Counted from the stretch's first letter, positions 32,422-43,933 are shown. The stretch: 64,000 nt of DNA from Chytridium lagenaria (GCA_025449115.1 JAHLKC010000097.1:1-64000); one strand, 5' to 3'. Made by a program: numbers and translations. The notes: generated by a model not told the origin, from the letters alone.

Positions 32422-34550
32422 CTAAAAAAATGATTCCTCATCAGCTTCAGAGGACGGCCATGAAGATTTTGGCCTGTCGCCTGGATTAAGAGTTTCGTGA
32501 GGGTCTTGAACAAGGAAGGAGAGAATATCGGTTTTGTTCCTCGACAGTAAAAGTAGTCCTGTGTAAAACATTAAATAAGAAGGTGCTAAAAAGGTGATTA
32601 TAAGATCATACCTTCAAATTGCTTCAAAAGACTAACAGCAATAACGGGTAGGAAATTAAATCCATTCAACATAAAAATATCCCATAATCTAATAAAAATT
32701 CGAAACGGGATCAACCCAGTAGCGTTTTTTGCTACAACCTGTCCCTCTCTAGCCGTGTACGCCGCCGGAAGACACACATGAAACAACGTCGTGTACCAAG
32801 ACGACGCATACGCAGCAGGCCGAATCCCAAATGATATCTAGATAAAGTCAGCAAATAAATCTAGTTATAATAGTTTGCCATCTTAGCGTGAAGTCGAGGT
32901 GCCCACAGACGTAAAAGATTTTCTTGGACGAAGAAAAGCTCGTCTAGTGTTTCCTGTGTTTGGGTGTGAAGCATTCCAAGATTAAAGTGTTCCTCATCAC
33001 TGTATAAATGCATAAGGGACATAAAGACTCGCTTTAAGAAAAGTTAGTTTAGGATAATTTTTGAAACAAACCTCTTCCTCCATTACTAACAGTAGCGTAG
33101 CCGTCATTTTGAGTAAACCAGGGGAAAACCCAATATCGGGGTAAACGAAGGAGAAAGATGAAAGTATTCGGCGAAGGGAAGTTCGGACTATTAAATCATT
33201 AATTAGATTGCTTACTAAAACTTTTCCTGCTCACCCTGCACTGTCTTCTGTCATGAAAAGTATATGATTTACGAAAGTCTGAGCAGCGTCCGATGTAATA
33301 ACCTTATCAAACTTCGAAACTTTGCCTTCGCGAGCTTTAGCCTAGATACATCAATACCAATGGCCGTCATTTATGAACATACAAGGTAACGTCCCAGCTC
33401 TTCTGATTCCATCTGAGATATTTCATCAGCATCAAGCCCGTTGTAAAGACCACTAGATGTCGTAATTAGGTGATACCACACGTATCCTCTCCAAACATGT
33501 GGAAGGCCTTTCCAAATGCGCTGAAGAAACTAAAAGAAAGTTTAAATTACGGATGGGTATTCTCCTCACCCTTTCGTTCTTCGTAAATGAGAAAATCGGG
33601 GAAATGGCGACCTTGACAGGAACAGTCTCTGCCGATGTGATAGCTACCAAACCCCTCATACCAAAAGCTCTTTCCGATGCTGCTACCTCCTTCAAAGCGG
33701 GAGATACTGGAACTTCTATAGCCATCGCCCTCCACTTCGCTGCCCGTGAGTTTTCTCCTTCCAGGACTTTTGCTAGATTGCTTTTCGTCTCTGGCTGCTC
33801 CCAGGATACAAATCCAAAGTGATCTGCTTTGGAATAGGTATTTTGAACGTAGCGAAAGAAGGGATCGTCGGAACGGCTCCATGATAATCGGGGAGCTCTT
33901 GAAGGCATAGGAGGCGGTGGTGGTGGGGACGCTTTTGGGGGAGTTGGAAGAGACGGGCTGTTGTGGACTTTTGATGGAGTGGGTGGTGGCGAATGCATAC
34001 GAGGTAGCTTTCTTCGGAGTGGTGGAATGGGCTTCTTTTGAGACGGCTTCTCAGGAACGGCTGGTGTGGATGAATTTTGAACGGAAGCCATTGCTACGGC
34101 ATCTGGAGTGACTGGAGGAGTTGCAGCATGTCCAGACCAGTATGAATCATCCGGTTCGAAAACGGATCCATAACGGACAGACTTTGTAGAGTTCTTGATG
34201 ACGGTTGTTGTTCTTGCGTCAAAAAACGTCTCAGCTGCCTCTGGTTTAGAATCGGCATCATCACAAAGCTCCTTTTGAATGGTAGCTAGAAGCGCATCAT
34301 TCTCTTGGATAAAGGTCCTGTCTTTATGAAGATTTTGTTCGAGCTGAAGCGCTAGCTCACGAACCCGACTGACAGATGCAGGGACGGAGGACTTGTCTTG
34401 TGGCGAAGTTGATAATTCAATCGGGGCATTAGCTGGCTTTAATGTTGTGGAATTAGGCTTGGCTTGTGAGGAGGGATTTGTTAATGCAGGAGTCTTGCCC
34501 TTTGGCTTTGTTGCTTGCGAGGGAACCGGAGGAGGTCGACCTCCAAGCAT
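32422..34550 (-). CDS. TBC-domain RabGAP
   Basis: Seven exons: 34550-33570, 33529-33383, 33341-33235, 33187-33072, 33031-32888, 32837-32612 and 32558-32422. The N-terminal 330 residues are Pro/Ser-rich and disordered ('SPPPPPPMPSRAPRLSWS'), with a short coiled stretch ('VRELALQLEQNLHKDR'). The TBC domain starts at 'FLQRIWKGLPHVWRGYVWYHL' without its last residue. It contains 'SLRRILSSFSFVYPDIGFSPG' (less the final G), 'RLHISFGIRPAAYASSWY' and 'FRIFIRLWDIFMLNGFNF'. TBC proteins speed GTP hydrolysis by Rab GTPases using an Arg and a Gln finger. Here the usual IPxxxR is LPHVWR, and the YxQG-like position reads FSPG, lacking the Gln finger. The exon 3/4 junction needs one base removed from GGG at 33234-33236. 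An alternative ATG at 34667 would overlap the divergent F-box gene. Confidence 0.82.
32838..32887 (-). other. GC-AG intron in RabGAP gene
   Basis: The donor reads CAC|GCTAAG and the acceptor TTATCTAG|ATATCA. No GT donor is available nearby, and this join keeps the TBC sequence continuous ('RLHISFGIRPAAYASSW'). Confidence 0.6.
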
Positions 34551-34616
34551 AGCTTCAAGTGATGGCTGCGACACCTTAAAATCAAGCCGCAAAAACTTCA
34601 AAACAAGCTCACCTTG

Positions 34617-36699
34617 ATGCTTGCTCAAGGCACGACAGTGGGAAACCTCCCTGTCGAGATCATCCAAAGAATATGTGGAGAGCTCAAAACCCTTCCTGAT
34701 CTCCTCAACGTCGCCTGCACATGCAAGGCAGCCAGCCTTTTAGCGCAAGATCCGCAAGTCATTGCCGCTGTTTTGCTCAACAGGATCCGGTACGGGAGCA
34801 TCGTCAGCTACGAGATCCAAATCAAATACCTTGCACCGTCGGTCACAGAGAAACTCCTCTGTGATTTCTTTGCAAGTTGCGACGTTATTACAAGCTGTCA
34901 GATTAGATCTGGCACTAGGATGCGGTATGTGCTCACTTGCTCGCTGCTCATACTAATAACATAATGTAGCAAACATGAAGCTTTCATAAGATTTCAAACG
35001 CTGCAGGGACTCAAACGTGCGCTTGCACTGAATGGCAGATTCATGAGGGGCGGCGCTTTATCAATTACAAATGCGAGTTCTCAAAATAGGAAAGTGAAGC
35101 TTCTGGAACTCACCGCATCCATCGGGTACGCCACAACTGCGTTAATCGACTGGTGTACCGTAGATTCGCCCTCTGGAACATCCGTAAAAGGGGGTACAGA
35201 CGCTGAGATTCCACTTCAAGTTCATCGACCCTATGGCGTGATCAAGATTTTGAAGGCTCGTGGGGCCCGAGTCTCGGGCCAGAAAAGTCAACACGAAAAA
35301 ACTGAAACCAGGATATCCAAATTCTCTCTGATAGACGATCCACTCTATTTCGCTGTTCGCTCTGGTCAGATTAGCATTGTGAAGGAGCTATTGGATTGCG
35401 GCGCTAACCCATTTCTGAACTCCCACGCGGCTTTGATTCACGCAGTCTCAAGAGGGTACAACGCCATTGCGGTCACGATCGCTTCATTCCAATACAAGTC
35501 TGCCAGTCAATCAGCAAATGCCAAACTTCTAGCCTCTGAGCTAATGGAATTCGCCATCAACTTGTCATTGCGGTATTTCTCGAAACGGTATCTTTGATCA
35601 ACTTGTGGCCGAGGCAACAGAAATCTTGAAGACGAAGCCCGATGTAATCGATCTGTCACGCCTGCTTGTATGGCGCTGTTGAACTCGGTGACGATTCGGC
35701 GGTATCGAAATTGTTTGACGTCGAATGCAAACGTGGTGTCAGAGGCAGGGCTTAATGCCATTTCGAAATCATGCTCCATGAAAAAAACGTGAAGTCTGCC
35801 GAGCATTGGTGTCATCGTTTAATAATCTCCTCACTGACGACTCATCTATGGTGAATGACTGGTCACGTAGTGAACTCCCTCAATCCCGCTCCATCCAACT
35901 GGTTGCCGCCTCCATGTTGGGCAACACAGACGACGTTCGACACATCATCGCCATCCCTATAAGCGAGAACGATAAACTATGGTCCTGACTCCAATGCATT
36001 CGGATTAGCAGCTTCCGCGGCCGCCTCGTTTGGTTAGCGTCGATGTCCTGGCTGATCTGTTGGGCGATTCCCGTATACGCCGTGATCAATCGACACCCGC
36101 ACCTTCCTCGATTCTATCGTGGCAGGTGGTGCGGAAACCGTACAAACGCTTTTAGATGCGAAACTATTGCGCGTTAACAGACCTGATGGACATGGAATGG
36201 GGGAAGATTATGATAAGGTCGAGCATATGCTGTTCACGGCCGTCAACAAGTCCAAGGTTGATGTTGCGAAATTGTTGATGATGAGGGGGGTAAGGTTTAC
36301 GGGGACGCTTGTTGGACATGATGATTCACCGACGAAATCAATCGGTGTTTTTGGAGGGTTTGTAAAAATGGGGATTTGACGTTAGCCACGGCGTTGTTGG
36401 AAGGAAGGGTGTATTCCCCAACGACATCAACGATCATAGCACCGGTGTAGGGAAAGTGATTGACGCCGTGTTAAGAAAAAATCGCACCAACGTTCTCGTT
36501 ACAAGTGTTAGGGATGTTTCCGGCTGAAAAGATGAGTTTGGGGGTGTGGCTTGCCTTCGAGGCCTTTTTGCAGGGGGTTCGAGATGGGGAGAAGGGGGGT
36601 AAGATTCAGTTGGCTGCGTTGCAGAGGAGAGAGACTTCTCCTGTGATTTCTGCGATGCCGGTTGGGAATTTGAACGGATGCTTTGAGGTTGTTTATTGA
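34617..36699 (+). pseudogene. F-box/ankyrin gene, heavily frame-broken
   Basis: The start at 34617 leads into an F-box ('VGNLPVEIIQRICGELKTLP'). An intron at 34925-34969 joins cleanly to 'KHEAFIRFQTLQGLKRAL'. Ankyrin-like units follow ('FAVRSGQISIVKELLDCGAN', 'AVSRGYNAIAVTIAS'). From about 35550 onward the coding signal changes frame repeatedly: 'FDQLVAEATEILKTKPDVID', 'ELGDDSAVSKLFDVE', 'QLVAASMLGNTDDVRHI', 'VAGGAETVQTLLDAKLLRVN', 'TAVNKSKVDVAKLLMMRG', 'LGVWLAFEAFLQGVRD'. At least six changes in 1.2 kb is denser than elsewhere, so real decay is likely here. It resembles the F-box/ankyrin gene at 27873 in plan and may once have served the same SCF-receptor role. The end is uncertain; coding-like sequence may extend to about 36940. 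Confidence 0.6.
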
Positions 36700-37097
36700 T
36701 GATGTTTGTGTGAGTTTTGGGAGTGGTGATTTTGAGAGGTTTTTGGAGACGGAGAGTTATGATAGTCAGTTGTATATTGGGATCGTGACGGGCAGCTGCG
36801 GCGGGAGTTGCGGTTATAAAATTGAAAGGGATTATAGTTGTGTGAAGACAACATCTGAAAAGAAAATAATGCGAATGGTCAAGGGTTGTGGTGCTGGGAT
36901 TACATGTAGAGAAAAAACAGAAAAGGCGCTAATGGCAAAGTAATGCATATATTTCCTTCAACATAAATAAAAAGAAAAGAAATGAGGTACAAAAAGCATG
37001 AAAAAATGATATAAAGAAGCGAAAAGAAAAGGTCATGAAAACCAAAACACCATAAAAAAAAAAAGGAACCCAGAAAAAAAGAGAAAGCAACCCTTCA
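36700..37097. other. Intergenic or decayed 3' region
   Basis: The left half may hold the last remnants of the broken F-box/ankyrin gene ('DFERFLETESYDSQLYIGIV'). The right half is A-rich with no gene. Confidence 0.4.
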
Positions 37098-40000
37098 TCA
37101 TTTCCTCTTCTTCAAAGCCTCAGCAACCTCCGTTATAACCCCCGCATCCACTTTATTCGCCGACGCCGACATTTTCCACATACTCCCCTGCACCCCCAAC
37201 CGTCCCCCTCGTTCCACCAACAACTTCACAACCTCCGGCCACCCATTCGCAGCCGCCAGATGCAACGGCGTTTTCGAGCTCGACCCTGACGGTGTCCCAT
37301 CCACATGACCCCCGGCATCCAGCATCAACCTCAAATGTCCAACCCTCCCAAGCTTGGCGGCGTGATGAATCGGGGATCGTCGTTTCGCATCAAGCGTGTG
37401 TAGGGAGGCGGACCGGTGGATGAGGAATTGGAGGGGTGAGGGTTGGGTGTCTGGGAGTGAAACGGCGATGTGGAGGGGTGTGACTTGGTTGGTGAGAGCA
37501 GACGATAACGCGTTGATGGGGGCCCCATTGTCAAGAAGGAGTTCCATGATATCAATTCGACATAAAGATGTCGCGAGATGAAGAGGTGTTAACCCACCCA
37601 CGGATTTCGGGGATTCAGAAGACGGGGTTGACCCGGTAGGTTCAAAAAGATGATCCGTAGGTTGCGACACCAAATCCGATCCCGAATACAGTATCATCGT
37701 TTTCAAAGCCTCAACATGTCCATTCCTCACAGCAATATGAACGGCGGTATCCCCAGTCCCCAAATTTCTCGTATACGGACTCGCCCCGGCCTCCAACAAC
37801 GCCAACACAACTCCTTCCTTCCCCCCAAAACAAGCCGCCTGTAACGGATTATGTCCATTCCCATCCACCCCATTAGGAGGTGCCGCCCACTCCAACAGCG
37901 CCCTCACAATCCCTTCATCACCAATCGAAGCCGCAAGATGCAGCGCAGGGAGTCCACACGCGTCTTTCACGTGCACAGACGCCCCACATTGTCGTAACGC
38001 CACCACCGTTGCAATATGACCGTTCCGAATAGCGAGATGAAGAGGCGTTGAACCGTCAATCGATAACCCTGGGTTTCGTGATGCACCACCCCTCAACAAC
38101 GCTCTTACAATGGCCGTGAACCCACTCGCAGCAGCCACATGTAACCCAGTAGCCTGCGTCCCGCCTTCAGCAATGGAAGCATTGGCTCCATGATCAAGGA
38201 GAAGCCTTACTATTTCAAGGTTATTGTACGTGACTGCAAGGAAAATCGGGGTCCGTTGTTCCCCATCCTGCGCATCCACATCCGCATCGGCCGCCAACAA
38301 AATCGACGCCACGTCCACATCCCCACCAATCGCAGCCATATGCAAAGGTGATATCCCTCCAAAGTATCAGACGCCGATAACCCTTTTTCCAGCAACAACC
38401 CAACAAGATGCGACGGACCCACCCAACATGCCGCAAACAATAACCGCACACCCGTGTATCTCATGGACGCAAAGAATGTTTTCCTAAACACCGGAACATC
38501 ACCACGTGGCAACGTGTCGTTTTTAAACGCCCCATCGTTTTGGTATTTCGAGAGAACGGCGAACCGTATCGAACGAGGGACGATGATCCGGGCTTCAGTG
38601 ATGGGTGTGGCTTTCCCGTTTCCACGCCAACCGATCAGATCGATGATGCCAATGGTTTTCAGGAATTTGAGGGTGGCGTTGATCCGCGCTGTCATGGCGG
38701 CTGTTATAGTGGGATTGCGTGGGGTGGACATTCTAGCGGCCGGATGGATGTCGGAAGGTGGGGATGAGGTTTGGGGGATATCGTCGGTGGAATGTTGGAG
38801 GAGTTCGATGGCGACTGTCCAGAGTTTTTGGATTGGGAACGGGGTTGAACTTATTAGGCAACAGAGGGAGAGGATGGACCATGCGGGCATTTCGAGGGTA
38901 GATCGATCTCGGACGTAGGTGAGGGCGTAGGTGAGGATACTTTTGGCGTCGCTGGTTTCAAGGTATGACATAAGACCACGGTCAGGATCCGTTTTAGTAA
39001 GCCCAGCGGCGATATGGAGTTCACGAAAATCCGTCCCTGCCAGCCCTACGATTTTTGCAGCGTCGTCAATGGGAACCCCACTCTCCGCTATGATAATATT
39101 CGAAGCCTCCACGTCATTTATAGGTGGATGATCCACCATCACGTAATCTAAATCCTTTGGTAACGCCGATCGCAGCGATTCATCGATATTCTCACCCCTC
39201 CCGAGGAGAACGTAAAACTGCGACCCCTTGTGTGCCGACATGATGGTTAACACCAAATCCAAAGTTTCTCGTGCCGCGCGGTGGAGAACAAAAACGGGTT
39301 TAGGAGAGGGAGGGGTTGATCGGAGGTTAGGGACGGAGCGGGAACTAGTGACACTTCCACGACGTTTTTTATATTCCTCGGAATCAGGCGGAAAAAGGAA
39401 TTCGTCCATCTCTCCCCATCCACCTTCCGAGACCAGCGATATGGGTGAGGCTTGACCCGATGTGAGGGTGGCGGCACTGGGTCTTCGACTTCCTCCATTT
39501 GAGTCCGGTGCGAGGGAAGGACGTCGACTCCCTTCTTGAAACGTGTCCGTGATCAACGCTGCCGACGGTCTTCTACTCCCATTGATACTCTCCGTCGTCA
39601 TCGATCCAGACGGTCCCATCGCAGTCAGATTCGGCATACTCGTCGTCTCCAATCCCACAGAAAGCGTCACCGCAATCCTCTGCACCAACTCCCCCAACGG
39701 TGCTCTCCTCACCCAAACCTCCGCATCCGGGTTCCCACCCACAACGTATCCCGCAAACTCTCGATAACTCTGTTCAAGATCTGATGCAGACGAGCAGTCG
39801 AACCATTCCACCCATGGATTGCTTTTTGAACGCATCAGTTTATCAGCGACTAGAACGGATTTGTGGACTCCCGTGACGACTATGATGGAGGTTGGGGTTT
39901 TCAGCTTTGTTTTGATGAGAGGACGGTCTGGGAATTTGCGGGTTGTTAAGGGGATGTGAGGGGAGAGACGGGGTTTAAGCTCTGAGACTTGAAGAGGTCG

Positions 40001-40328
40001 TATCCGGCTATCATATCGTTAAATCAACCATGCATATCGTCCACATACCGATTCAACGCACTCTTAAGTTTCGCACCAACATCTCGACTTTTATCAATAG
40101 AAGACCTCGGTTCTATAAATCCCAACTCGATCAGCATTCCAAACACCATTCCATCTCCTCACCTGTACACTCGAGGTTCTTTTCTTCTGCAAACCTCACT
40201 GACGCTTTTGCAGCAGCCTTTGCAGCAGCTTTTGAAGAAGCAACCTCAGCAGCCGATATTTTGACCTTCAATTCGTTCTGGTCGACATGATCATCGCTGC
40301 TAAGAGTGACGAGCGATGCCAGCGACAT
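37098..40328 (-). CDS. Ankyrin-repeat protein with NB-ARC-like N-terminal half (candidate fungal NLR-like protein), frame broken
   Basis: The likely start at 40328 ('MSLASLVTLSSDDHVDQNEL') opens a helical Ala/Lys-rich segment, then 'VFGMLIELGFIEPRSSIDKS'. A predicted strand-loop 'TSIIVVTGVHKSVLVADKLM' looks like a degenerate P-loop that keeps only KS, followed by 'WVEWFDCSSASDLEQSYREF', like the strand after an NB-ARC P-loop. A Ser-rich insert follows. Next are 'DVEASNIIIAESG...IVGLAGTDFRELHIAAG' and 'ILTYALTYVRDRSTLEMPAW', resembling ARC1 and winged-helix segments. From 38350 down come about eleven ankyrin repeats ('GLHVAAASGFTAIVRALLRG', 'TPLHLAIRNGHIATVVAL'). Adding one G at 38355-38357 fuses the halves ('DTLEGISPLHMAAIGG'). 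More breaks lie near 40142, 40025 and 39990. No Walker B is visible, so ATPase activity is doubtful. Confidence 0.65.
39473..39580 (-). repeat. Three GSRRPS motifs in NB-ARC-like protein
   Basis: GSRRPS occurs three times within 36 residues of the Ser-rich insert. RRxS is the classic protein kinase A consensus, so this could be a regulatory phospho-site cluster. Confidence 0.7.
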
Positions 40329-40853
40329 TGGATGTGTAGAGATTTTTGGTCCCTCAAAATCGGTTGCAACCTTTTGCGTAATGGTTTGGTGTTTGTGGGA
40401 CAAAGACAGAGATGAGTTTTTTAAACGCCACGATGAACACGGAGCGTGTTCGTTACTGTCCAAATGGAATATCTCCGTTCCATTCCCATACCGCGTAAAA
40501 CCAGATAAAATAGCACTGCGCAAAGAACGTAAAATACTTGTCGTTAACTTCGAAATTACAAATCATCTTGTTTTCGCAATAATAAAAACTGTACAATGTT
40601 TTGGTTGAATTCGCAAACGAAAATGAAAATGAAGAGAAAGCGTTCAGCAATAAGGATATTCTCAAAAATAAACATCAAAAAAAAAGTCAACAAACTTGGA
40701 ATTGGAAAAAGCGGGTAGTCGACGAAACAAAATGTGAATTTTACAAGGTGAGAACCAAAGAGAAAGAAAGGCATGGAATAAAAACTACACGAAAAAAACA
40801 GACGTTCTATAAATGAAAAAGGGGTCGAGCCAAAAAAAGAAAAAAGATTGCAT
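40329..40853. other. Intergenic region
   Basis: No gene is supported. The DNA is A-rich (40550-40860), between the divergently read start of the ankyrin gene and the 3' end of the metalloprotease. Confidence 0.5.
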
Positions 40854-42649
40854 TCACAACACCGTCAAAACCAACCCTACAACCACCGCCAAAAAAGCAA
40901 TCCTCACATTCCCCGCCCCCGACGTGAACACCACAACCGGTCCATCCGGATTCGGGTTAATAAACACACTCCCCTGCACCCCCATACTATCTCGAGTTCC
41001 CCACCCCATAGCCGCCAACATCCCCATCGTCCCCGCCCCATAAACCCCATACACTTTCCCCCCACTCTCCGTCACATTCGCCATAATCGCATCAAGCGTC
41101 CAACCGGCCCAATCCTGGACAGCCGGGATCATCAGGAAATCCGTCGAAGTCCAGTACCGCCCATACGCAACGTGGACGATGGACGTACCGGGGGAGAAGG
41201 TGGCGGTGGTTTGGAGGGTAAGTATGGAGGCGTCGAGTGTTGAAAGGAGGGAGGAGGATACGGGGGTTGAAGGATTTGATGGGGAGGTGGTGGAGGTTAA
41301 GGGGAAACGTATGGCGTCACCGTTGGAGGTAGCGAGAGAGTATATAGCTTGTGCAGCACGATAAGGTGCCCCAGAATTCTGAAACCCATTCACAAACTCC
41401 ACAAACGACATATTCGCTGGATTGAACGCAAACACATCTCGAGCGATATCCCTGACAGCGCGTCCACTGGCGGCATCCACCAGCTGTGCGTCAAATATAC
41501 TGAACGGTTGCCAGGACACGACTTTAGCGGTGGACAAGGTTGTACCGCGGGCGTTGAAGGGTGGAGCGAGGAAATCAGTGTTGATGCGGAGAGAGGAGGA
41601 GGAGATACCGTCCATTTTAGAAAAGGCCGTGGACCATTGGATTAATGAGGATTCGATGCCTAAACCGTGGGAGATTTCGTGGGCAACGACAAATTCGAAA
41701 TCGGTTTGGGAGGGTTGGATGGGGGTGCCGGAGCCGCTGTACCAGAAGTTGAAGTCGCTGTTGAATTCTGCGACAATGTCAAAGGGGTTGTATCTAAGAA
41801 AGTGAGGTCAGGTTAGCAAATCGTATACAGTTAGAGAAGGAAGATATGAAGTTTAGATAAACATAAACTCACTTTAGGGAAAAGTCCTGCTTGAGCTGCT
41901 TTACTAACGCTTGCGGATAAAAGAACCAAGGCATCGTTGACACATTCGCCGGTCTGGCCGAAAAGTAAGCCGCCGCGGAAGCCTGTCCCAACGTATTCTT
42001 CCTCGAACAATTCCCCGCGGGTTGTTCCGCGCAGAACGAATGAAAAAACGCCGAAATATGAATGGTATTAACTATAAACAAAGCCTCTGAGATTCGTTTT
42101 GCAGCGCTCTCGAAACTGGATCTCGCCATGGCGCAGGTTGCGTTCGAGACGTCTTGACAGGTGAAGGTGATGTTGAAGGGAATGGCGGCTGGTGTTGGGA
42201 TCGTGGCGATTTGGAGGAGCCTTTGATAAGGGGGAGGAGGGGAGAGGGAGGAGGCGAAACGTTGGGGAGCGAGGTTGTTGCGGCTAAAGGGGTTCGGACG
42301 GTCGTAGCGGACGATTTGGGCGTCCAGAGCTGATGTTTGTTGGATCTAGTTGTTCGTCTTGTTCGTGGAGAAGGACAATTGGAGAGGTGGAGTCGAGTTC
42401 GTCAAATGCGTAGGATGGGAGAAAGGGAGAGGATTCGGGGACGGACGCAGGTGGAAGGAACTCTGATGATAATGTTGACGACCCATCGTCACCCTGAATA
42501 ACTTCTGATAATGCATCATCTTGTCGTCGTTGCGGTGGTTGTGGACAGGATAAAGGAGCAGACCATGTTGATAACGGACATGCCAAAAGAAGTACACAGC
42601 AGCAGCCGTCAACATTGACCCTGAGCTCCTCTTTCCCAGTAAACTTCAT
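40854..42649 (-). CDS. Secreted, GPI-anchored HExxHxxG zinc metalloprotease
   Basis: The start at 42649 gives a basic then hydrophobic, Cys-rich leader ('CCCVLLLACPLSTWSA'). A Ser/Pro linker and 'ALDAQIVRYDRPNPFSRNNL' follow. The central region has 'FNITFTCQDVSNATC' and 'ISAFFHSFCAEQPAGNC'. The zinc site is in 'FEFVVAHEISHGLGIESSLI' (41690-41640): HEISHGLGIES fits HExxHxxGxxS of metzincin-like proteases, with three zinc ligands possible (H, H, and a later residue). An intron at about 41795-41874 joins 'QDFSLK' to 'YNPFDIVAEF'. The C-terminal tail ('VRIAFLAVVVGLVLTVL') after a Gly/Ser site looks like a GPI signal. One extra A near 42336 breaks the N-terminal frame. I do not recognise the named family. 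It probably cleaves proteins at the cell surface. Confidence 0.72.
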
Positions 42650-43090
42650 GCCCGTGAGTGTCAAGTGTGTAAAAGAAGAGTAAGGATTACAAAATAGACT
42701 TCAACTGCCAAAAGCTGGCAGATGAACAAGTCAAGTTGCAATATGAAGGGGCGTCGGTCTCGAGCGAGTCGTCTTTAACTTTTGTGCTCCCGTGGGCCAG
42801 GAGATGAAAAGGGGCAGACACTAATTAAAAGTGAGGGAAATGAAAATGAAAAAGGTTGCACTGTGGGACGAGGCTTATTGGATGAAGGTGAATGTGGAGG
42901 ACCAATAGGAATGAGCTTGTGGATGCGGCACTTTACCACCTGTCTGGAATATATTACCCGTAGCCATGGATTAACAGATGTAATACAAGATGTATGAATA
43001 TACAAGTACCGGTGGATACCTGCCATGTTTCATTTGAAATCGAACAAGCAAATTTTTGTTCTTTTTCCTTCTTCCAATTAGTCAATCAAT

Positions 43091-43120
43091 TAAATAAATA
43101 AATAAATAAAATAATAAATA
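43091..43120. repeat. TAAA microsatellite
   Basis: Several tandem TAAA units with one irregular unit, in intergenic DNA. Confidence 0.7.
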
Positions 43121-43182
43121 GAAATCTTATCAGCCAAATACGATTGGGAGAGCAGGGCCACGTCATATCCCTTTCACAATAA

Positions 43183-43189
43183 TATAAAA
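43183..43189 (+). promoter_or_regulatory. TATA box of AN1 zinc-finger gene
   Basis: TATAAAA, 218 bp before the ATG, followed by a G-poor pyrimidine-rich leader of about 200 bp. Confidence 0.45.
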
Positions 43190-43406
43190 CAACCAATTCC
43201 TTGCTGCATTCATCAGCATTCATCTCTCTCTTCTCCGTCTTTCTTTTTCTCACCTTCCTCCACATCATCCACATCCATCCATCATCCATCCCTTCATCGA
43301 CTCTATCAACACCCCATCACTTGACCAACCAACATCATCATCAATCATCAATCTACTCACACACACACACATACCATCACACCAACCCACCACACAACTC
43401 AAGAAC

Positions 43407-43933
43407 ATGGACTCCTCCGATATCACCACCTCCACCACCTCCATCGACTCCACATCCCCTTCAAGCACCTCCACACCAAAACGCAAGATCACAAAATGCG
43501 CTCTCAAATGTGGTAGTGCAGCCGTGAAATCAGTGGGCACCTGCAGATACTGTTCAGCTCAGGTAAATTCTCTCTTTCACACCTTCTTTTGCTGCACCCT
43601 ACACAACCACCATAAGCATTGGATATACCCTCCACCCCTCCATCACATCGCAACTCATGGATGAAGATCGTCATTCCCATCGCCTCAAGTCCACCCCTCC
43701 ACAGTGCCACCGCTCTGATTGGGATACCCTCCACCTTTCTTTCTGACAATCATTTTCTCACATCTTTTTTTCACCAGTTTTGCGGCAAACACCGTCTCCC
43801 TGAAGCCCACGCATGCGCAAACCTCCAATCCTGCAACGCTCAAGCAAGGATACCCTCGCAAAACGTCTCATTAGTGAAAGACTGTCGCTCAAAAGGTGGC
43901 GGCTGCCTGAAAACCCCTCCCGACACCCTCTGA
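43407..43933 (+). CDS. Small AN1-type zinc-finger protein
   Basis: Exons are 43407-43562 and 43778-43933, phase 0, 103 aa; the 215-nt intron is unusually long for this window. A Ser/Thr-rich N-terminus of about 30 residues precedes the finger: 'KCALKCGSAAVKSVGTCRYC', 'SAQFCGKHRLPEAHACANLQ', 'SC'. The spacing C-x3-C...C-x2-C-x4-C-x2-HR-x4-H-x-C is the AN1 pattern, as in fungal TMC1-like proteins linked to proteasome and stress responses. After the finger the frame used here gives 'NAQARIPSQNVSLVKDC'. Adding one G near 43850 would give 'ARDTLAKRLISERLSLKR', closer to the usual charged tail, so the last 30 residues are uncertain. Confidence 0.8.

Larger units (their letters stand above)
42650..43406. 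other. Intergenic region between divergent genes
   Basis: It holds upstream DNA of the metalloprotease and of the AN1 gene, a TAAA repeat (43091-43120), a TATA box (43183-43189) and a long C/T/A-rich leader with a CA repeat (43358-43371). Confidence 0.6.
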
